A DNA stretch of 64,000 bases from Lamellibrachia columna (lineage: Eukaryota; Annelida; Polychaeta; Sabellida; Siboglinidae), in assembly GCA_963662155.1 (NCBI GenBank), contig OY759265.1:38524048-38588047 (forward strand), written 5' to 3'. Numbering within the stretch: the first letter of the stretch is position 1; each line of letters opens with the position of its first letter. The notes beneath the pieces are model-generated. The model was not told the DNA's origin. It searched no databases and saw only the letters and a list, made by a program, of their open reading frames with translations. Below, piece after piece: positions 36,720 to 48,839 of the stretch. Made by a program: the position numbers and the translations under genes.

Positions 36720-37750
36720 AGTTGGTTGTGGGAGAATTCAATGTTTTTTATTATTATTGAACAGTTATGAATATTATGGAAGAAATGGGAAAGAATGAAC
36801 ATGGAAAAGAGTGAAATTATTATTTGGATCAGCTAATGATCTACCCTGGTTAACGCTGAACTGATGTACCTATTTAGATGACCTTATTTTCCCAGCACTG
36901 TCATCTAGTGGAGTAACTTTTCCTGGGCCGTTTCCTTTCTTCTTTTTAATGGGAACATATGTGTCAATCACGCCATCACTCTAGTAATCAATCTAGTAAA
37001 TGGTTTGCTGTTATCACGTTATTCTAGCATAATTATGCATTTACTCGTATTGCTATATTTACCACTGTAGATGTACGTTTCTCTTCCATTGTTTCTTATA
37101 TTATTTCATTTTGGTTTTATTTAAAAGTGGATTTCACCGTTGTTCACTTGCATCCATAAGTTTATGTATTTTAACATTATGAGCTAATTCGAGATTACAA
37201 TGTTGGACACACTCATTCTGCTGGTTGGTGTTAGAACAATTTGAGCAAGGAATAACAAGATATAGAAAAAATAAGAATCAAACCTGCACTCTATAGTCAA
37301 TTCGATTGAATGGACACACTCATTCTCCTGGTTGGTGTTAGAACATGGACACGGACATAATTCCTATTATAACATATTCTTCTTTTTGCGCTTTGCAAAT
37401 GTTGCGTCGTTGTATACTGATGGCTGATCGGTCTTAGATAAACTAGTTACGGTGTTAATGTTGAGTTCCCTGAAACTACATTGCCCAAAATTGCTTATAC
37501 CATACAATGGTCTGAAAGGAATATGCATGATATTCGTGAGGAGGCTATACCAAGATAATTGTTATTTTGATAAAGACTCCACGATTATGATTGACTTCTG
37601 AAGAACAGTTTTATCTATGAAAAATAACGATTTCCGAACAATCTGTACAGCGAGATGGCGCGACAGTAGGCAGGCATGGCTTGCCGCGTGTTTATGAATA
37701 TTTAGCAGGCACCGATTCGGTTGCCATGGTGAATAAACAGTAATTAGTAT
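36720..37750. other. Stretch with a 38-bp spaced duplication, no gene
   Basis: TGGACACACTCATTCTGCTG plus GTTGGTGTTAGAACA occurs at about 37204 and 37311 (one mismatch). A CTCF-like word CAGCGAGATGGCGCGACAG lies on the plus strand at 37648-37666. No open frame of interest. Confidence 0.45.
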
Positions 37751-37754
37751 ACAT

Positions 37755-38255
37755 CTCCGGCGCGGGTTCACCGATCTAGCGATGTCGTTGTGACGGCTGC
37801 GGTCGATAGACGCCGGTTATAGTGAGAGGCGGCCGGGCGGGCGAGGGACTCGGGCGAGAGGGCCTCCGTTCAACGGACGACGGTTGACGCTCATAATTAA
37901 GCGGAGAAAATGAACACGACTGTGCCAGTATTGAGCGAGACAGCGCCGGCGCTCTAGCCGCGCTCCGCGGTCGCGTAACGCCGTATTGAATGCGGCATAA
38001 TTGCGCTGAAGAATGTCGCGCTCCGGATGTGGCCCAGCGTGACAACGTGAACTGCTCTCGCCGTCTCATTGTCTTCGGCCCTCCTGTCAGAGGCGCTGCG
38101 GCCTTGAACTGCCGACTCGAGCCGCAGGGCTGTCCACTTCGACGAGTTGCCGCTCGCTACAAGGGCCGGCTGCAACCGACAGAGAGACAGACGTTCGCAT
38201 GGTCACAAGCTGGATCGTTGACAGGAGCTACAGTTGCTGGGACACTGGCCTGGAG
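37755..38255 (+). promoter_or_regulatory. CpG-rich block with splice donor: candidate promoter/first exon
   Basis: I count more than 50 CpG dinucleotides between about 37755 and 38160, roughly one per 8 bp, above random expectation for the local base composition and in sharp contrast to the CpG-poor flanks. The block ends with CCTGGAG|GTAAGT, a near-perfect 5' splice site at 38255/38256 on the plus strand. An open frame of 89 codons (37990-38259) runs through it but has no recognisable domain, so the exon may be non-coding. Together this suggests a promoter and first exon of a plus-strand host gene whose next exons lie downstream. No TATA box is obvious. Confidence 0.45.
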
Positions 38256-38532
38256 GTAAGTTCTGTGAACGGCGATAGCTGATGCAGTCAATGGGTGTCC
38301 GTCCAGTTGTTGCATAGGGTGACCGACATGTATTATTCTACAGCTCACGCGAAATACCTTCGGGGCTTTGAGGTTTATTCTGCTTTCAGGCTATTTCAAA
38401 AATATTTGTATTGTCTTATACCGGTAATGTACTTAACAGTATCCTCACAAATAAAACTTAAGTAACTACTTAGGGACTAACATTTTAAACTCTTCTGAAA
38501 TTATCTACCAAATGGCCCGAATCACATATCAC

Positions 38533-38632
38533 GAACTTCTTGCTATTGTTTGTATACAGCCGTGTCACTCCTGAGAATGAACTTCTTGCTATTGTTTGTA
38601 TACAGCCGTGTCACTCCTGAGAATGAACTTCG
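38533..38632. repeat. 46-bp tandem duplication
   Basis: GAACTTCTTGCTATTGTTTG and the following 26 bp occur twice exactly, with a third partial start at 38625. Confidence 0.93.
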
Positions 38633-39945
38633 TTACCAAATGCATCCCTCTGAATTGGTAATATTTTAGGATGCGTTTTTATGTTACCCGCTGACAAGGT
38701 TTGTTCGTTATCATCCTTCGGTTACACGGGCACCGTTTTACTCTATTGCCGTCGGGACGATGACCCAGTAACAATAGTTTTTATTATCTCATTTCGTCGA
38801 ATCTCCCGCGCCCTGGCGTTGTTGGTTTAACCCGTGTCATCAACGCCCGTGTACACGACGAGCTACCCGTTGTAATAACGTCTGCCCTATTACATGATTG
38901 CGATGATTCAGGCGTGTTCTCTCTCGCAGCCGTTGATTATATCGCAGACAGTTTCGCCATGCGGGACCCAGCGTAAACACCAGTCCCGTGCACACACACG
39001 TCCCAACGCCCATTGACACACAAATGTTTCTGTAATACCTAACGACTGTTAGCACATTATCTCTCTTCAAATGGAGCACTGCATTCACAATGTGTGCAAA
39101 AAACATGCCTCTCTTAATGCAGTTTCCACGGTAACTATTCAAAGCTTCTTGGTGGATCCTATTCGGTGTTAGTATTATCATCAGAATACTGGTTTTATGG
39201 CTCGGTTGCTAAACACGTCGTTACAGTTTGTGGCAGTTTTATTTGTTCCGAGTTTAAAAGCATATGTTGCCGCATTTACGAGAATTGTTTTGTGGTGCAG
39301 GTCAAAGTCCGTTTTGTGGTGTATCTATTCGAATTGTCACCTTACATTACACTCTGAAAACGTTTATATTTAGGCCCTATACAACTGCTTGCTCGATGCG
39401 CATTCTTAAATCACCTTAAAACAATCATTAACACATGATCGGACACTGTTGCCACCTAGCGATATTTTTCAACAAATAAATGGGGAAATGGGAGCACATG
39501 TAATGTGGCTAATTCTGGGAAGACGTCACCTAAACCCGTGCATGAAACTAATACTTCTTAATTCGTAATTGTGAAGACGTGGTCGGCAATAGAAAATTCG
39601 CATGTCCCGTCGAAATCGATGCGCTGCAGACGCCGTGTTCAGCGTACAACACGGGCTGCAATCTGATCCTCTCTCGCTGCTGAATGAACTCGTCAGACAC
39701 CGCTTACGTGGCACGTGTGCGGCCGCGTCATTTCACGACACTGTACCATCTGTCAACTCAACTGTACCGTCGTATTGTCGCACACAAATTTGTCATTAGC
39801 TCACATGGGTTTGTGACGAAGGTGTTGCGGTGGCATTTAATTGGCTAAATTCTGATATTATGCTTCCTCTGTATATGTCATCGAAAAGTGTGAATGCAGT
39901 TTACGACACATTTCTATTTATGCTTACAATATGCGTGTGATTTCT
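38633..39945. other. Stretch with no recognised gene
   Basis: Unique-looking sequence. Minus-strand frame 38840-39181 is open but unrecognised. Confidence 0.4.
39446..39462 (-). promoter_or_regulatory. CTCF-like motif
   Basis: Minus strand reads TCGCTAGGTGGCAACAG. Same core and orientation as the sites near 28717, 40769 and 43785. Confidence 0.35.
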
Positions 39946-39947
39946 TT

Positions 39948-40650
39948 TAAAGGTCCTTCTTCAATTTGATGTTTTCATTCGTTTCAGACTCATTTCACTC
40001 AACCTAAACCATATAGTGTTCACTACCACATGCCAGCTCGTTTGTACACATATTTTATTTAGTTTTGATAAAATCATGGTACAAAACTCAAATTCGGCGA
40101 AAATGGCTCAAGTTGCCCCGCCTCTATATAGTATAACATAAGTTGCCCCGCCTCTATATAGTATAACATAAGTTGCCCCGCCTCTATATAGTATAACATA
40201 AGTTGCCCCGCCTCTATATAGTATAACATAAGTTGCCCCGCCTCTATATAGTATAACATAAGTTGCCCCGCCTCTATATAGTATAACATAAGTTGCACCG
40301 CCTCTATATAGTATAACATAAGTTGCCCCGCCTCTATATAGTATAACATAAGTTGCCCCGCCTCTATATAGTATAACATAAGTTGCCCCGCCTCTATATA
40401 GTATAACATAAGTTGCCCCGCCTCTATATAGTATAACATAAGTTGCCCCGCCTCTATATAGTATAACATAAGTTGCCCCGCCTCTATATAGTATAACATA
40501 AGTTGCCCCGCCTCTATATAGTATAACATAAGGCTATCCGCAGTTTTGCGAGTTTTACACCGGCTGCGCGTATTACTTAGAATATTCAGGCACTACACAT
40601 TTGAACATTACCAAACTCGATTTGCGATGGGCTAAACCAGTTGATGATGG
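39948..40650 (+). repeat. Dispersed repeat family A, copy with expanded 30-bp unit
   Basis: AAAGGTCCTTCTTCAATTTG, then CACATGCCAGCTCGTTTGTA, GATAAAATCATGG, CAAATTCGGCGAAAATGGCT, the 30-bp array, GGCTATCCGCAGTTTTGCGA, GGCACTACACATTTGAAC, and CGATTTGCGATGGGCTAAAC. The order of motifs is the same as in the minus-strand copy at 11505-11935 and the plus-strand copy at 8740-8990. Confidence 0.68.
40111..40530. repeat. 30-bp minisatellite, 14 copies
   Basis: AGTTGCCCCGCCTCTATATA plus GTATAACATA repeats 14 times with a single substitution (GCACCG in the seventh unit). The minus strand stays open as a 10-residue peptide repeat (MLYYIEAGQL). The same stretch occurs once in the family A copy near 8920-8950 (AGTAGCTCCACCTGTACATA). 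The phase therefore matches the dispersed repeat exactly. Confidence 0.97.
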
Positions 40651-40768
40651 AATTTTAGTATATACATATGTGGCACTGGTCAGGGCATTAAGCAGAATAA
40701 ACTCACTTAGGAATAAAACTTGTTCCTTTCAGGATACACGTTCCTTGTGAGTGACAGGTGAGGACAAA

Positions 40769-40787
40769 CTGGCACGCCACCTAGTGA
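40769..40787 (-). promoter_or_regulatory. CTCF-like motif
   Basis: Minus strand reads TCACTAGGTGGCGTGCCAG, close to the consensus CCACTAGGTGGCAG. Confidence 0.35.
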
Positions 40788-43784
40788 GTATGCCAGTCTC
40801 CCGTCGCTGACATAAATCTACATGACCAAACCAGCAGAAAATGGCGACAATAATGGCGCTGCCAACGTGAATGCTCGAACGCTTAAGCTTCATTGATGTT
40901 ATATGTCTTCCAAAATTTGCATTCCGCATTATGTACAATTTATTCAATTTATACTTGCGTACTTTGTTTACCAAGGTTGCCATCGGTGTTTATTGGATTA
41001 ATTTAGTAAACACCGAAGTCATCTGGCAACGTTCAACAATTTCTATATAATTCAATTCACTACGTGCACGTTATACGCTTAATATGCTGGCGACCAAAAA
41101 TGCAGAAGCATCTTCATTTTGTTGCACTGCGACCTGCACCAGGTGACAAACGCGTTTGGGAGAGCCAGTTGAGAACAATTGCTTTGCCACGTAATACTGC
41201 GTACGTAATCAGTGTTGTTACTGCGACATAAGTGGCGATCGCGGATTACCTTACTGTGTGACAGTTTGCTCAAACAGAAGGTTGATGTCCGTCATTCGAT
41301 TTCCTCAAGATAATGTCCCAAGCGTACTGATGCAACCCGAGTGTCAGTTAAGTTGATGTTTTAGTAGATCGCCAGCATCTTTTCATGTTGATCAGGTTTT
41401 CCTGCAAGTTATCTTCGATGGTGATGTGGTCCTCTGAATTATATCTACGCCTAAATGCATTATTTTATACGTGAGCCTGGTCCGCTGACTAAGTCCGCTA
41501 TCTTGATTGTCATTCCCGTTCTTTCGCTCGTGTAGCGACGGCAGTTGTAGCTTGTAAGACTCCTGACACGTTTGTTCAATCCAGCCTGGTTCAACCGTTC
41601 AATGTGTTGCCGTCTTTGCCTTCAATCATCCTTTGACTGCTGTCAATAGTGACTTTCACAATCCTTTTTCGCATTTCGCTAGGATTTGTTATGTTTTCGT
41701 AGTAGTTTAATAACCTATGCTATGTGCATTTCATAATGTCTGTTAAATACATACGAATAGATAGCATTAAAGATATATTTACTCAGATAATTGTCAAGAC
41801 AATTGAAACCACAAGGGATAATCTTGGTGGGTTTATGTTACAAATTTGCTAAATAGATCGCATCACAATAATTAACACGAAGCAACAACGACGTTTTGCG
41901 TAATATGCAAGCTGTAGCCCGGATAAGTGATAATTATATGGCTAAGCATAGGATATGACGTTACTAGAACACACGCGTTATTTCCGTGCTACAGTTGAAA
42001 AATAACAAATAAAACCAACACCGTCATGGGCAGTTTCACAACGTTGTTGATATTGATACAGCGTCGATACTGCGCGTCCAGTCCAAAGTACTCTATCCCT
42101 ACTGTGTCTGAACACAATTAAGTTCGGAAATATACCTAAATATACACCAATCCCATTCATATATACACCCTATCAAATGACAGTTCACGTGGTACCATTC
42201 TTTTGAAATGCAAGTTAATCTTCAACTCAAACGCCATGTCTGCCCACACTCCAATGGAAGGCGATTGTTGTATTGCGAAACAGATACCCACTGCGTCTCC
42301 GTCATGATATTAACGAACGGCTTTCTTCGGAGGTTGGAATGAAACCACACATTTCTGCATCCGGCTTTAGTAAGATGGCTCTGAAGCCAGAGTACACACA
42401 AGGTAGTTGCTTAGTGTCTATTAAAAATTAAATGTATCATGTAATTTTCATCAAATCTCTTTCACAAGTCTTGGTATTAATTGTAGAACACATGTCTTCC
42501 AAATATGGCTATACATTTAGGTATATCTCCCAACTGACGGCACGATATGTCAGCAGAAATACGTCATGAACGAATATTTTGCCTGCAATAATCACTTACA
42601 CACATCGTCGCAATAATTATAAGCAGCTTTCAATTTTAACTCAATTTCGGCATTAAATACGAGCACACTCGAACGCAGTAGGTGTTAGTTGTTGAGTAAA
42701 CACACGGAGAACAATGCCACCGGCTATATTTACAACTGATAAGCACAGCGTTAATTAAGTATATCACTGGGATGATTTAAACCACAAAGCCTACATGATG
42801 CTTGCAGTCACGAGTGCTCTACACGGTCCATACACTGTCGACAACAGATCCGTTGTCACATGCACTGCGACAGCGCACACAGATGTGTGGCGCTGCTCTA
42901 GTCAACACCCTGGGCGCTTATTTTTACGTTTTGTTATGTTTATGCGTCACAGTATTTACTTCTGAAACAGGTGGCCGTCTGCTATGCTCTCGCAGTGAAC
43001 CATTATTGATTATATTTTGACGAAGTCTCAACGGCAAACACTGTTTTCCAGGTGCCTCAGACCCATATCCGGGTGTCGTAAAATGAATAATGAATAATGC
43101 CGTTCTTTTGACATTTTGTAGTACATTTTATACTCGAAAAATACAATGTGTGCAATTATTACTCAAGGAATAATCCTGTCTATATAAATCATAGGAATCA
43201 ATGCCATAAGTAGTTTCCAAATTATACACAATTTAGCATGCCGCTTGTTTTGCGCCATCTTCAGCTAATTATTGGTTAATCGCCATACTTCCCTCTTTTT
43301 TTCTTAAAAAAATGTGTAAATATACTTAGTCAGGTTTATTTTGTTATGTTATTTTCGAAGCCAAACCTTAATTTTTTTATTCATACATACCATGTGTATC
43401 TTCTAGAGCGTATTATTTCAACGATATGAATATACTGATGCAAACTGTAAAGTTGATCAAAATCCACCTCATAAAACGTACCATCGGGCAATTGATTTGC
43501 CAGTAAAGACCACAAAATAGCATGTTTGATTGCTTTAGCGTCTTAATTTCTAACTACATAGTCCCGACTATTGTACAAGCAAGTACTTTGATCTGAATAA
43601 TAAACTCAACATTTGTATACGAAGAGTATGCAGAACGTTCCATGAATCTCCAACGTAACAAGATTTGTATTGGTGAAGCGAATTTTTATAAATTCAAAAG
43701 ATGTTGTCACCATCCGGAAGTGACAGCTATGTGTGCGTAAACGTCATCTCACTGGGAATTCATTATTGATTATCCGCTGTCATC

Positions 43785-43804
43785 GGCAACGCCACCTAGC
43801 GACC
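43785..43804 (-). promoter_or_regulatory. CTCF-like motif
   Basis: Minus strand reads GGTCGCTAGGTGGCGTTGCC. The core CGCTAGGTGGC is identical to the sites at 28717 and 39446. Confidence 0.35.
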
Positions 43805-44159
43805 AGATGTTTCTCCACTCAGCGATGGCAACCCGTATCCTGTATTAGCGATCCGGATTATCTGTTCGATAATTGGTTGTGATGTGTGGCGAGATCAGTT
43901 GTGGAGATTGCAACCGCAAGAAGGAGCTCCCGTGGAACGTGTTGAATATCAAGCCTGGTTCAATGGCAGACATTCGAATATTGCAAAAAACGAATAGGTG
44001 GGAGAGTGGCTTGAGCACAGTATTGTGTATCACGATGAAAAGAAGCGTGGGATAGTATTCGTAGTATTTCAACATTTGCCCACACGAACGTCGATAATAT
44101 TTCTTTACAAAATGGTTAATATTACAATGACTGTGATTAGTTGCATATCAACTGCTGGC

Positions 44160-44282
44160 AGCCGCAGCGGAACAAGTGGGGGTCTTGGGGGTCTCAAGTT
44201 CGTAAGTAGAACGATATATGACTACGACTGAGTCGGACTGACTGAGACCCCCCCCCCCAACAAGCCTAGATCCGCTCCTGTG
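44160..44282. repeat. Small imperfect inverted repeat, MITE-like
   Basis: The left arm has GCGGAACAAGTGGGGGTCTT then GGGGGTCTCA. The right arm, read inverted, has GGAGCGGATCTAGGCTTGTT then GGGGGGGGGTCTCAG. Each end carries GCGGA and TTG(G)nTCTCA, about 120 bp overall. GGAGCGGATCTAGG resembles dispersed transposon ends seen in other animals. Target duplication not identified. Confidence 0.4.
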
Positions 44283-44289
44283 GTAGGAC

Positions 44290-45565
44290 ATTGCTGTTAG
44301 TAAGTTTTATGTAATCACGGGTGTTGTGAATGAGATGGTGCTGAGGCATACTGTAAAATTTTCTCGGGCAAATTGTAACATTGCGTTATCAATAGAAAAA
44401 TGTTACTCGGGGAAAGTGCCATCCATGAAGAATCGGACGGCAATTGATAATCGTCGTTTTGTAATTAACAAGATTCTGTTCATTACAGTATTTGCATGGT
44501 GTTCCAATAGGGGATCTACCCATTTCTCTTTAGAAACGCATTTTAGCTAGGAGCTGTTCTTAGGCCCCCATAAACCAGTCATACATCCTAAATGTATATT
44601 AAAAGAATTTAAAGCCATTCAATTCTTATGCTGGTATGTTGCATTATATGCTAAAATTTGCCCCGATTGCTTTTACAACTTCGCCCACATCGTGGTAAAT
44701 TGTAACACTTTAGGAGACCACATATAACGTATAGTTGCGTAAAAGCGTATTGCATTAAGCATTTATTTTTGCATTTGTCATCTGCGGGAAATATTTACGG
44801 CTTTGTTCAATAAGTTTCTATCCGGTCTCAATCCTGAAATATGCCGTTTTTATTACAACTAGTCCCGGCCTCCCCTATGTTGGATTCATGCCAGGACGCC
44901 AGTATGAACTAGACAATAACGTTGAGGCAACCGGACGCCTATGTTGTTGAAATATAATGTAATAATTTTTTTTTACAATTAATAACCATTGATCGATGAT
45001 CTTTCTATGAAAAATCACAATTGATAAAAAAAACACAATTGTTCAAGTATAAATGTGTTGCATTTTACGTGTTTTCTTAACGCCACCAGATGACTTAAAT
45101 GTGTTTACACACTCAATTCAATGGAATGTACGGTGATTTTCATTGTATCAGGGTATGCCAAAATTATCTGAATTGTTGGTTCTCAAAGTACGTCTAAATT
45201 GGATGTGGGATGTTTTAATATTCATTGCTGTATTATATTCACGGTCCAAATGTACGCAGAGTAATTAAATAGCACGCCGACCTAAGAACTATTAAAACGC
45301 ACACAAATCGCAAGTTCTCTAACTTAAGGGTCAACAAAATAACGTTACTGTTTTTTGATAAGACAAACGTGTATGGGAAGTATAGCGACAGTACGAGGTG
45401 TGAAACACCACCGGCACGTACGTGCATTTATATTTAATTCGACACCATTCCTACGTAGGGTGATTCAAATCCCAGTATATTTCCTGATTTTGGAAAGCAA
45501 ACAGTTAACTTTGTGTAGGACTTTATTACGCTTTACAGGCAGAGCGCTCGCATAATATAGTACAC
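44290..45565. other. Stretch with no recognised gene
   Basis: AT-rich unique sequence. GATTCAAATCCCA at 45469 looks like an RNA polymerase III B box but has no partner A box or cloverleaf. Confidence 0.4.
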
Positions 45566-45569
45566 TAAA

Positions 45570-45700
45570 CGCACTCGACGTCTCGGCGCTGAACGAGCCG
45601 ATCGACCCTGGGCGCACTCGACGTCTCGGCGCTGAACGAGCCGATCGACCCTGGGCGCACACGACGTCTCGGCGCTGAACGAGCCTATCGACTCTGGGCG
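45570..45700. repeat. 43-bp tandem repeat, three copies
   Basis: CGCACTCGACGTCTCGGCGC plus TGAACGAGCCGATCGACCCT and GGG repeats at 45570, 45613 and 45656; the third copy has a few changes. It is CpG-dense: about 8 CpG per unit. Confidence 0.93.
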
Positions 45701-46525
45701 GTATTACGCCTTCGAGCGCTCAGGTGTTGCATGCTTCTTCAAGTGCAATATGGAGAAGAAGTGAAGCCTTTCATTCGCCTCGGTCGTACAACAGTCTCTT
45801 GTCATTATCCCAGGACAATAGAACCTTTTCACTAACACCGTGCAGGCAATTGATCAACCTACTTATATCAAAAGATGATAAATGTTTGCTTTACACGTTG
45901 CATAACATGGAAGTTTAAAAGAGTTTTTCTTCAAATTCCTGTGCTCTAGTTTTCGTGTGCGCCCATACGTATGTACACCCGGTACACCCAGCTTACGACA
46001 GACTTACGTTTGCCCTTGTGTGCATATACCCGTGAGTTCATTTGTTTATTCATTCCGTGCAACAGAAGTACCCGTTGAAGTAAACGAAAGCACACATTAT
46101 AATATGTGCAATAAACATAAATTATCCATGTTATCAACCGTTCCCTAAAAAATCAGGAGTTCTGTTTGCGAGATGAGAGAAAAGGACAAGACGAATTAGA
46201 CAATACAAACGATTCGCAAATACGGCAAAATTGCGAGTAGCTAATCACGAACTCACAAACAAATCAATAACGTGGGATGTTCGTGTGTCCAAAATAATAA
46301 GACAATCCCCAAGCAGACGGACCCTAAGGACCGCATGTCTAGTGTGGTGCTTCTGTTCCGTTTCTGCAGTTTCACGCCGGCTTGTGGAGTGATGAGTTCT
46401 TTAGTGTCTACCGGCAGAAATAATCGTAGATCGTGCTTCACTTATCTTCATGCTGTGCGACGTTTCTCGAAGCTCAAGTCCTCGAAATGGACCGATCGCA
46501 ATCTTGCTATTCCCTGAGTAGTAAC
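45701..46525. other. Stretch with no recognised gene
   Basis: Unique-looking sequence with short unrelated frames only. Confidence 0.4.
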
Positions 46526-46529
46526 GTCT

Positions 46530-46845
46530 CCACCTCCACAGTCTGGTTCATCTCAGGTCATCTGATACGCATGCAAACCACACCCATCTCATTTCGTATG
46601 TCTTCATTTCTATCAAAAAACATCCCCGCAAACCTTCTAAGTATTCTCAGTTTTCGCTATTGCGTAAAGTCCGCGTCTCTGCACAATATGTCATAGCAGA
46701 TCGCACTATGCTGGTTTTCAGTGTTACGGGCATTCTTCTATTGCACAACTCCCAGCACCTCATTGCATTTCGCCCAAACTGTTCCTGACATTTTCTTCGC
46801 ATCCTCCTTCTTGGCTGATTATAGACCCCCAATATCTACTATATT
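46530..46845 (-). pseudogene. LINE C-terminal fragment (RTE-type)
   Basis: The minus strand gives SIISQEGGCEENVRNSLGEM in one frame, then RMPVTLKTSIVRSAMTYCAE and TRTLRNSE in another, then ILRRFAGMFFDRNEDIRNEM. This is the post-catalytic order of an RTE/CR1-like RT (LGSxIS..., LK..I.RS...YGAETWTLR..., LR...G...D..RN..IR). At least two frameshifts separate the pieces. Sequence differs from the 34-36 kb LINE, so it is another family. Confidence 0.72.
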
Positions 46846-46849
46846 AGAG

Positions 46850-48835
46850 CTAGCGTGTGAATTGTGTGATCTCAGAAACTGCGGATATAAAGTATAGCGG
46901 GCGCTACACAGTCACTTTTAAGACAACGTTCACAATCATTGTCATATCGGTAGTAAGTTTTAATCTTTCGAAATAGACACTGAAACGCGTAGGCCCGTTC
47001 TATTTAATGTGCATACTGGAATGTTAAAAAAATTAACGCATGTGGACTCTCAGAGTCGTAGTGTACACTAGTTACACACTGCTTCAAGTTAACATGATCT
47101 GTGTTCCACAATCCTTGAGGGATGTGAGGCGGGTTTTATCGTCTTTGTCGTTGTGGTTGAGTCAGAATCCAAGTTTCGTCCATAGCCTTGTGCGACACGT
47201 CTGCAATTTCACTCCAGATATCGCAACACCGCGGTTAGAGATGGAAGATTAACAGATCCAGACGTATTGGCCATCTTTGTGCAATGACTCGGTGGTATAA
47301 TGGCTGACATGAGACGGCAGAGATAAAAGTGTTAACCGCGTCGTATATAATTATGTAATACGTGCGTCTAGACGTCGAAACCACCACAATGTACAATATA
47401 CATTTCAGCTAAGATAGGGTGCAGCAACATGACTTTTCATATCCTTTAAACAATGTTAAAAATAATTGTATCCTACTCGGATTTGGGCGGCTTTCCATCC
47501 TTTGATGATTCCGTCGGGCTCTATTGATCTAAATAAAAAAGGTTGTTTTTTTATTATTATTCCTTACGTTCTGAAATTATCTACTCTTTCTTCTTCCTTT
47601 TCTCGGCCTTATCTCAAAGTGCAGAGGATGAAGGCAGAAGACCGATGGGCGAACGGGAACTATTTAGTACATATCAGCGTGCAGGAAGCTAATAAATGAA
47701 CGACAGGCGTGATCCGGTGTTACGTGATCCGGTGTTACGACATTTAGATGTATTTAAGCCGAAGGAATATCCAGAGATTTTCCAGTAGAAATTCCAAATT
47801 GAGGCACGTTTTGAAAGGGGATGATACGTTACAGTATGCCTGCGTAATTGTTTGTGACACGTGCTATGACCGTTGCTGTCATGAAGAAAATTATGAACAA
47901 CGAATGGTTGTAAGTTGAGTCGCTCCAGTCACCTTATTTATGATTGTTTGTGCTCGTTTGGCCTTGGCAATGAACTTCCGCAGTTAGTATCACGAGTACT
48001 GCATGAAGCACGGGCGGCGTGTTAGTTCGACTTAATCGGCATAGTTGACGTGTTACGAGTGTCGGGCCACTTGGTATAGTTGAACTGTCACGAGGACGTC
48101 ACGCGGTAAACGCCTGCTATGGTAATTCAGGAATTGGGTTATAACTAATTTTGTATCCATAAAATACACGTGTCCAACTGCTCCGGTATTCTAACAGAAA
48201 TACGAAGACGTGAAGTCGCCGTTTGCACGGCAATGTGCTGTCCATTTAAGCCGATAAATGCAGGTAATCCGATATACCTTTCTAGCAGCATTATGTTATT
48301 GGGTTTCCGGCGTCGGTTTTAGCTTTGATTGGACTTTGGGTTGTTCTGTCCTTTTTACGCTCGCACTGCTGTCTGACTCGGCGAGGGGGGAACAGTCTCA
48401 AAGCCCGACATTCATCCCCGACTGCCGCCGTTCGAAACGGATCGCTGCACTCTTTCACTGGGTCCTTTCACGAAACCTGGTTCGACAGACACCACAGCAA
48501 CAGTACTTGCACTCGCTATTTCTGTCTATCGTCGCTTTTGTTTGTCCAGACCTTGCCAGTTCAACCGTGGTGGACGAGTCCAAGTTATCGACACCGGGGG
48601 AGGTTGCGTCGTGACATTGGCAAGATTCGTCTTCGTTTTCTACGCCAATGTTGTTGCACGTTGTTAAGAAACAATTCGCACGTGTTCCAGTGTCAATGAG
48701 CATGCCTGTAACATATTGTAGAGCAACTGGAACGATCCTGCTGTGTGCACTGAGCTGGCCAACATGTCTCACTCCCCCACACACACTCGGCGTCACGACG
48801 TCAAGCAATAAACAATAAATCGCTTGTGAATGGGC
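46850..48835. other. Stretch with no recognised gene
   Basis: Includes a perfect 17-bp tandem doublet (GTGATCCGGTGTTAC-containing) at 47708-47741. Frames at 48258-48614 (plus) and 48455-48874 (minus) overlap each other in GC-richer sequence and match nothing I know. Confidence 0.35.
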
Positions 48836-48839
48836 CAGC

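Larger units (their letters stand above)
40655..44150. other. Long stretch with no recognised gene
   Basis: Mostly AT-rich unique sequence with several GC-richer patches and no credible open frame. Apart from two CTCF-like words (40769-40787 and 43785-43804) I see no structured feature. Confidence 0.4.

Noticed and set aside
40111..40530. Regular perfect repeats resembling a CRISPR array
   Set aside because: Units are directly adjacent with no unique spacers and lie in animal-type DNA; it is a minisatellite. The same applies to 25345-26130 and 17365-17452.
45465..45485. B-box-like GATTCAAATCCCA suggesting a tRNA or SINE
   Set aside because: No A box at the right distance, no cloverleaf and no poly(T) terminator.
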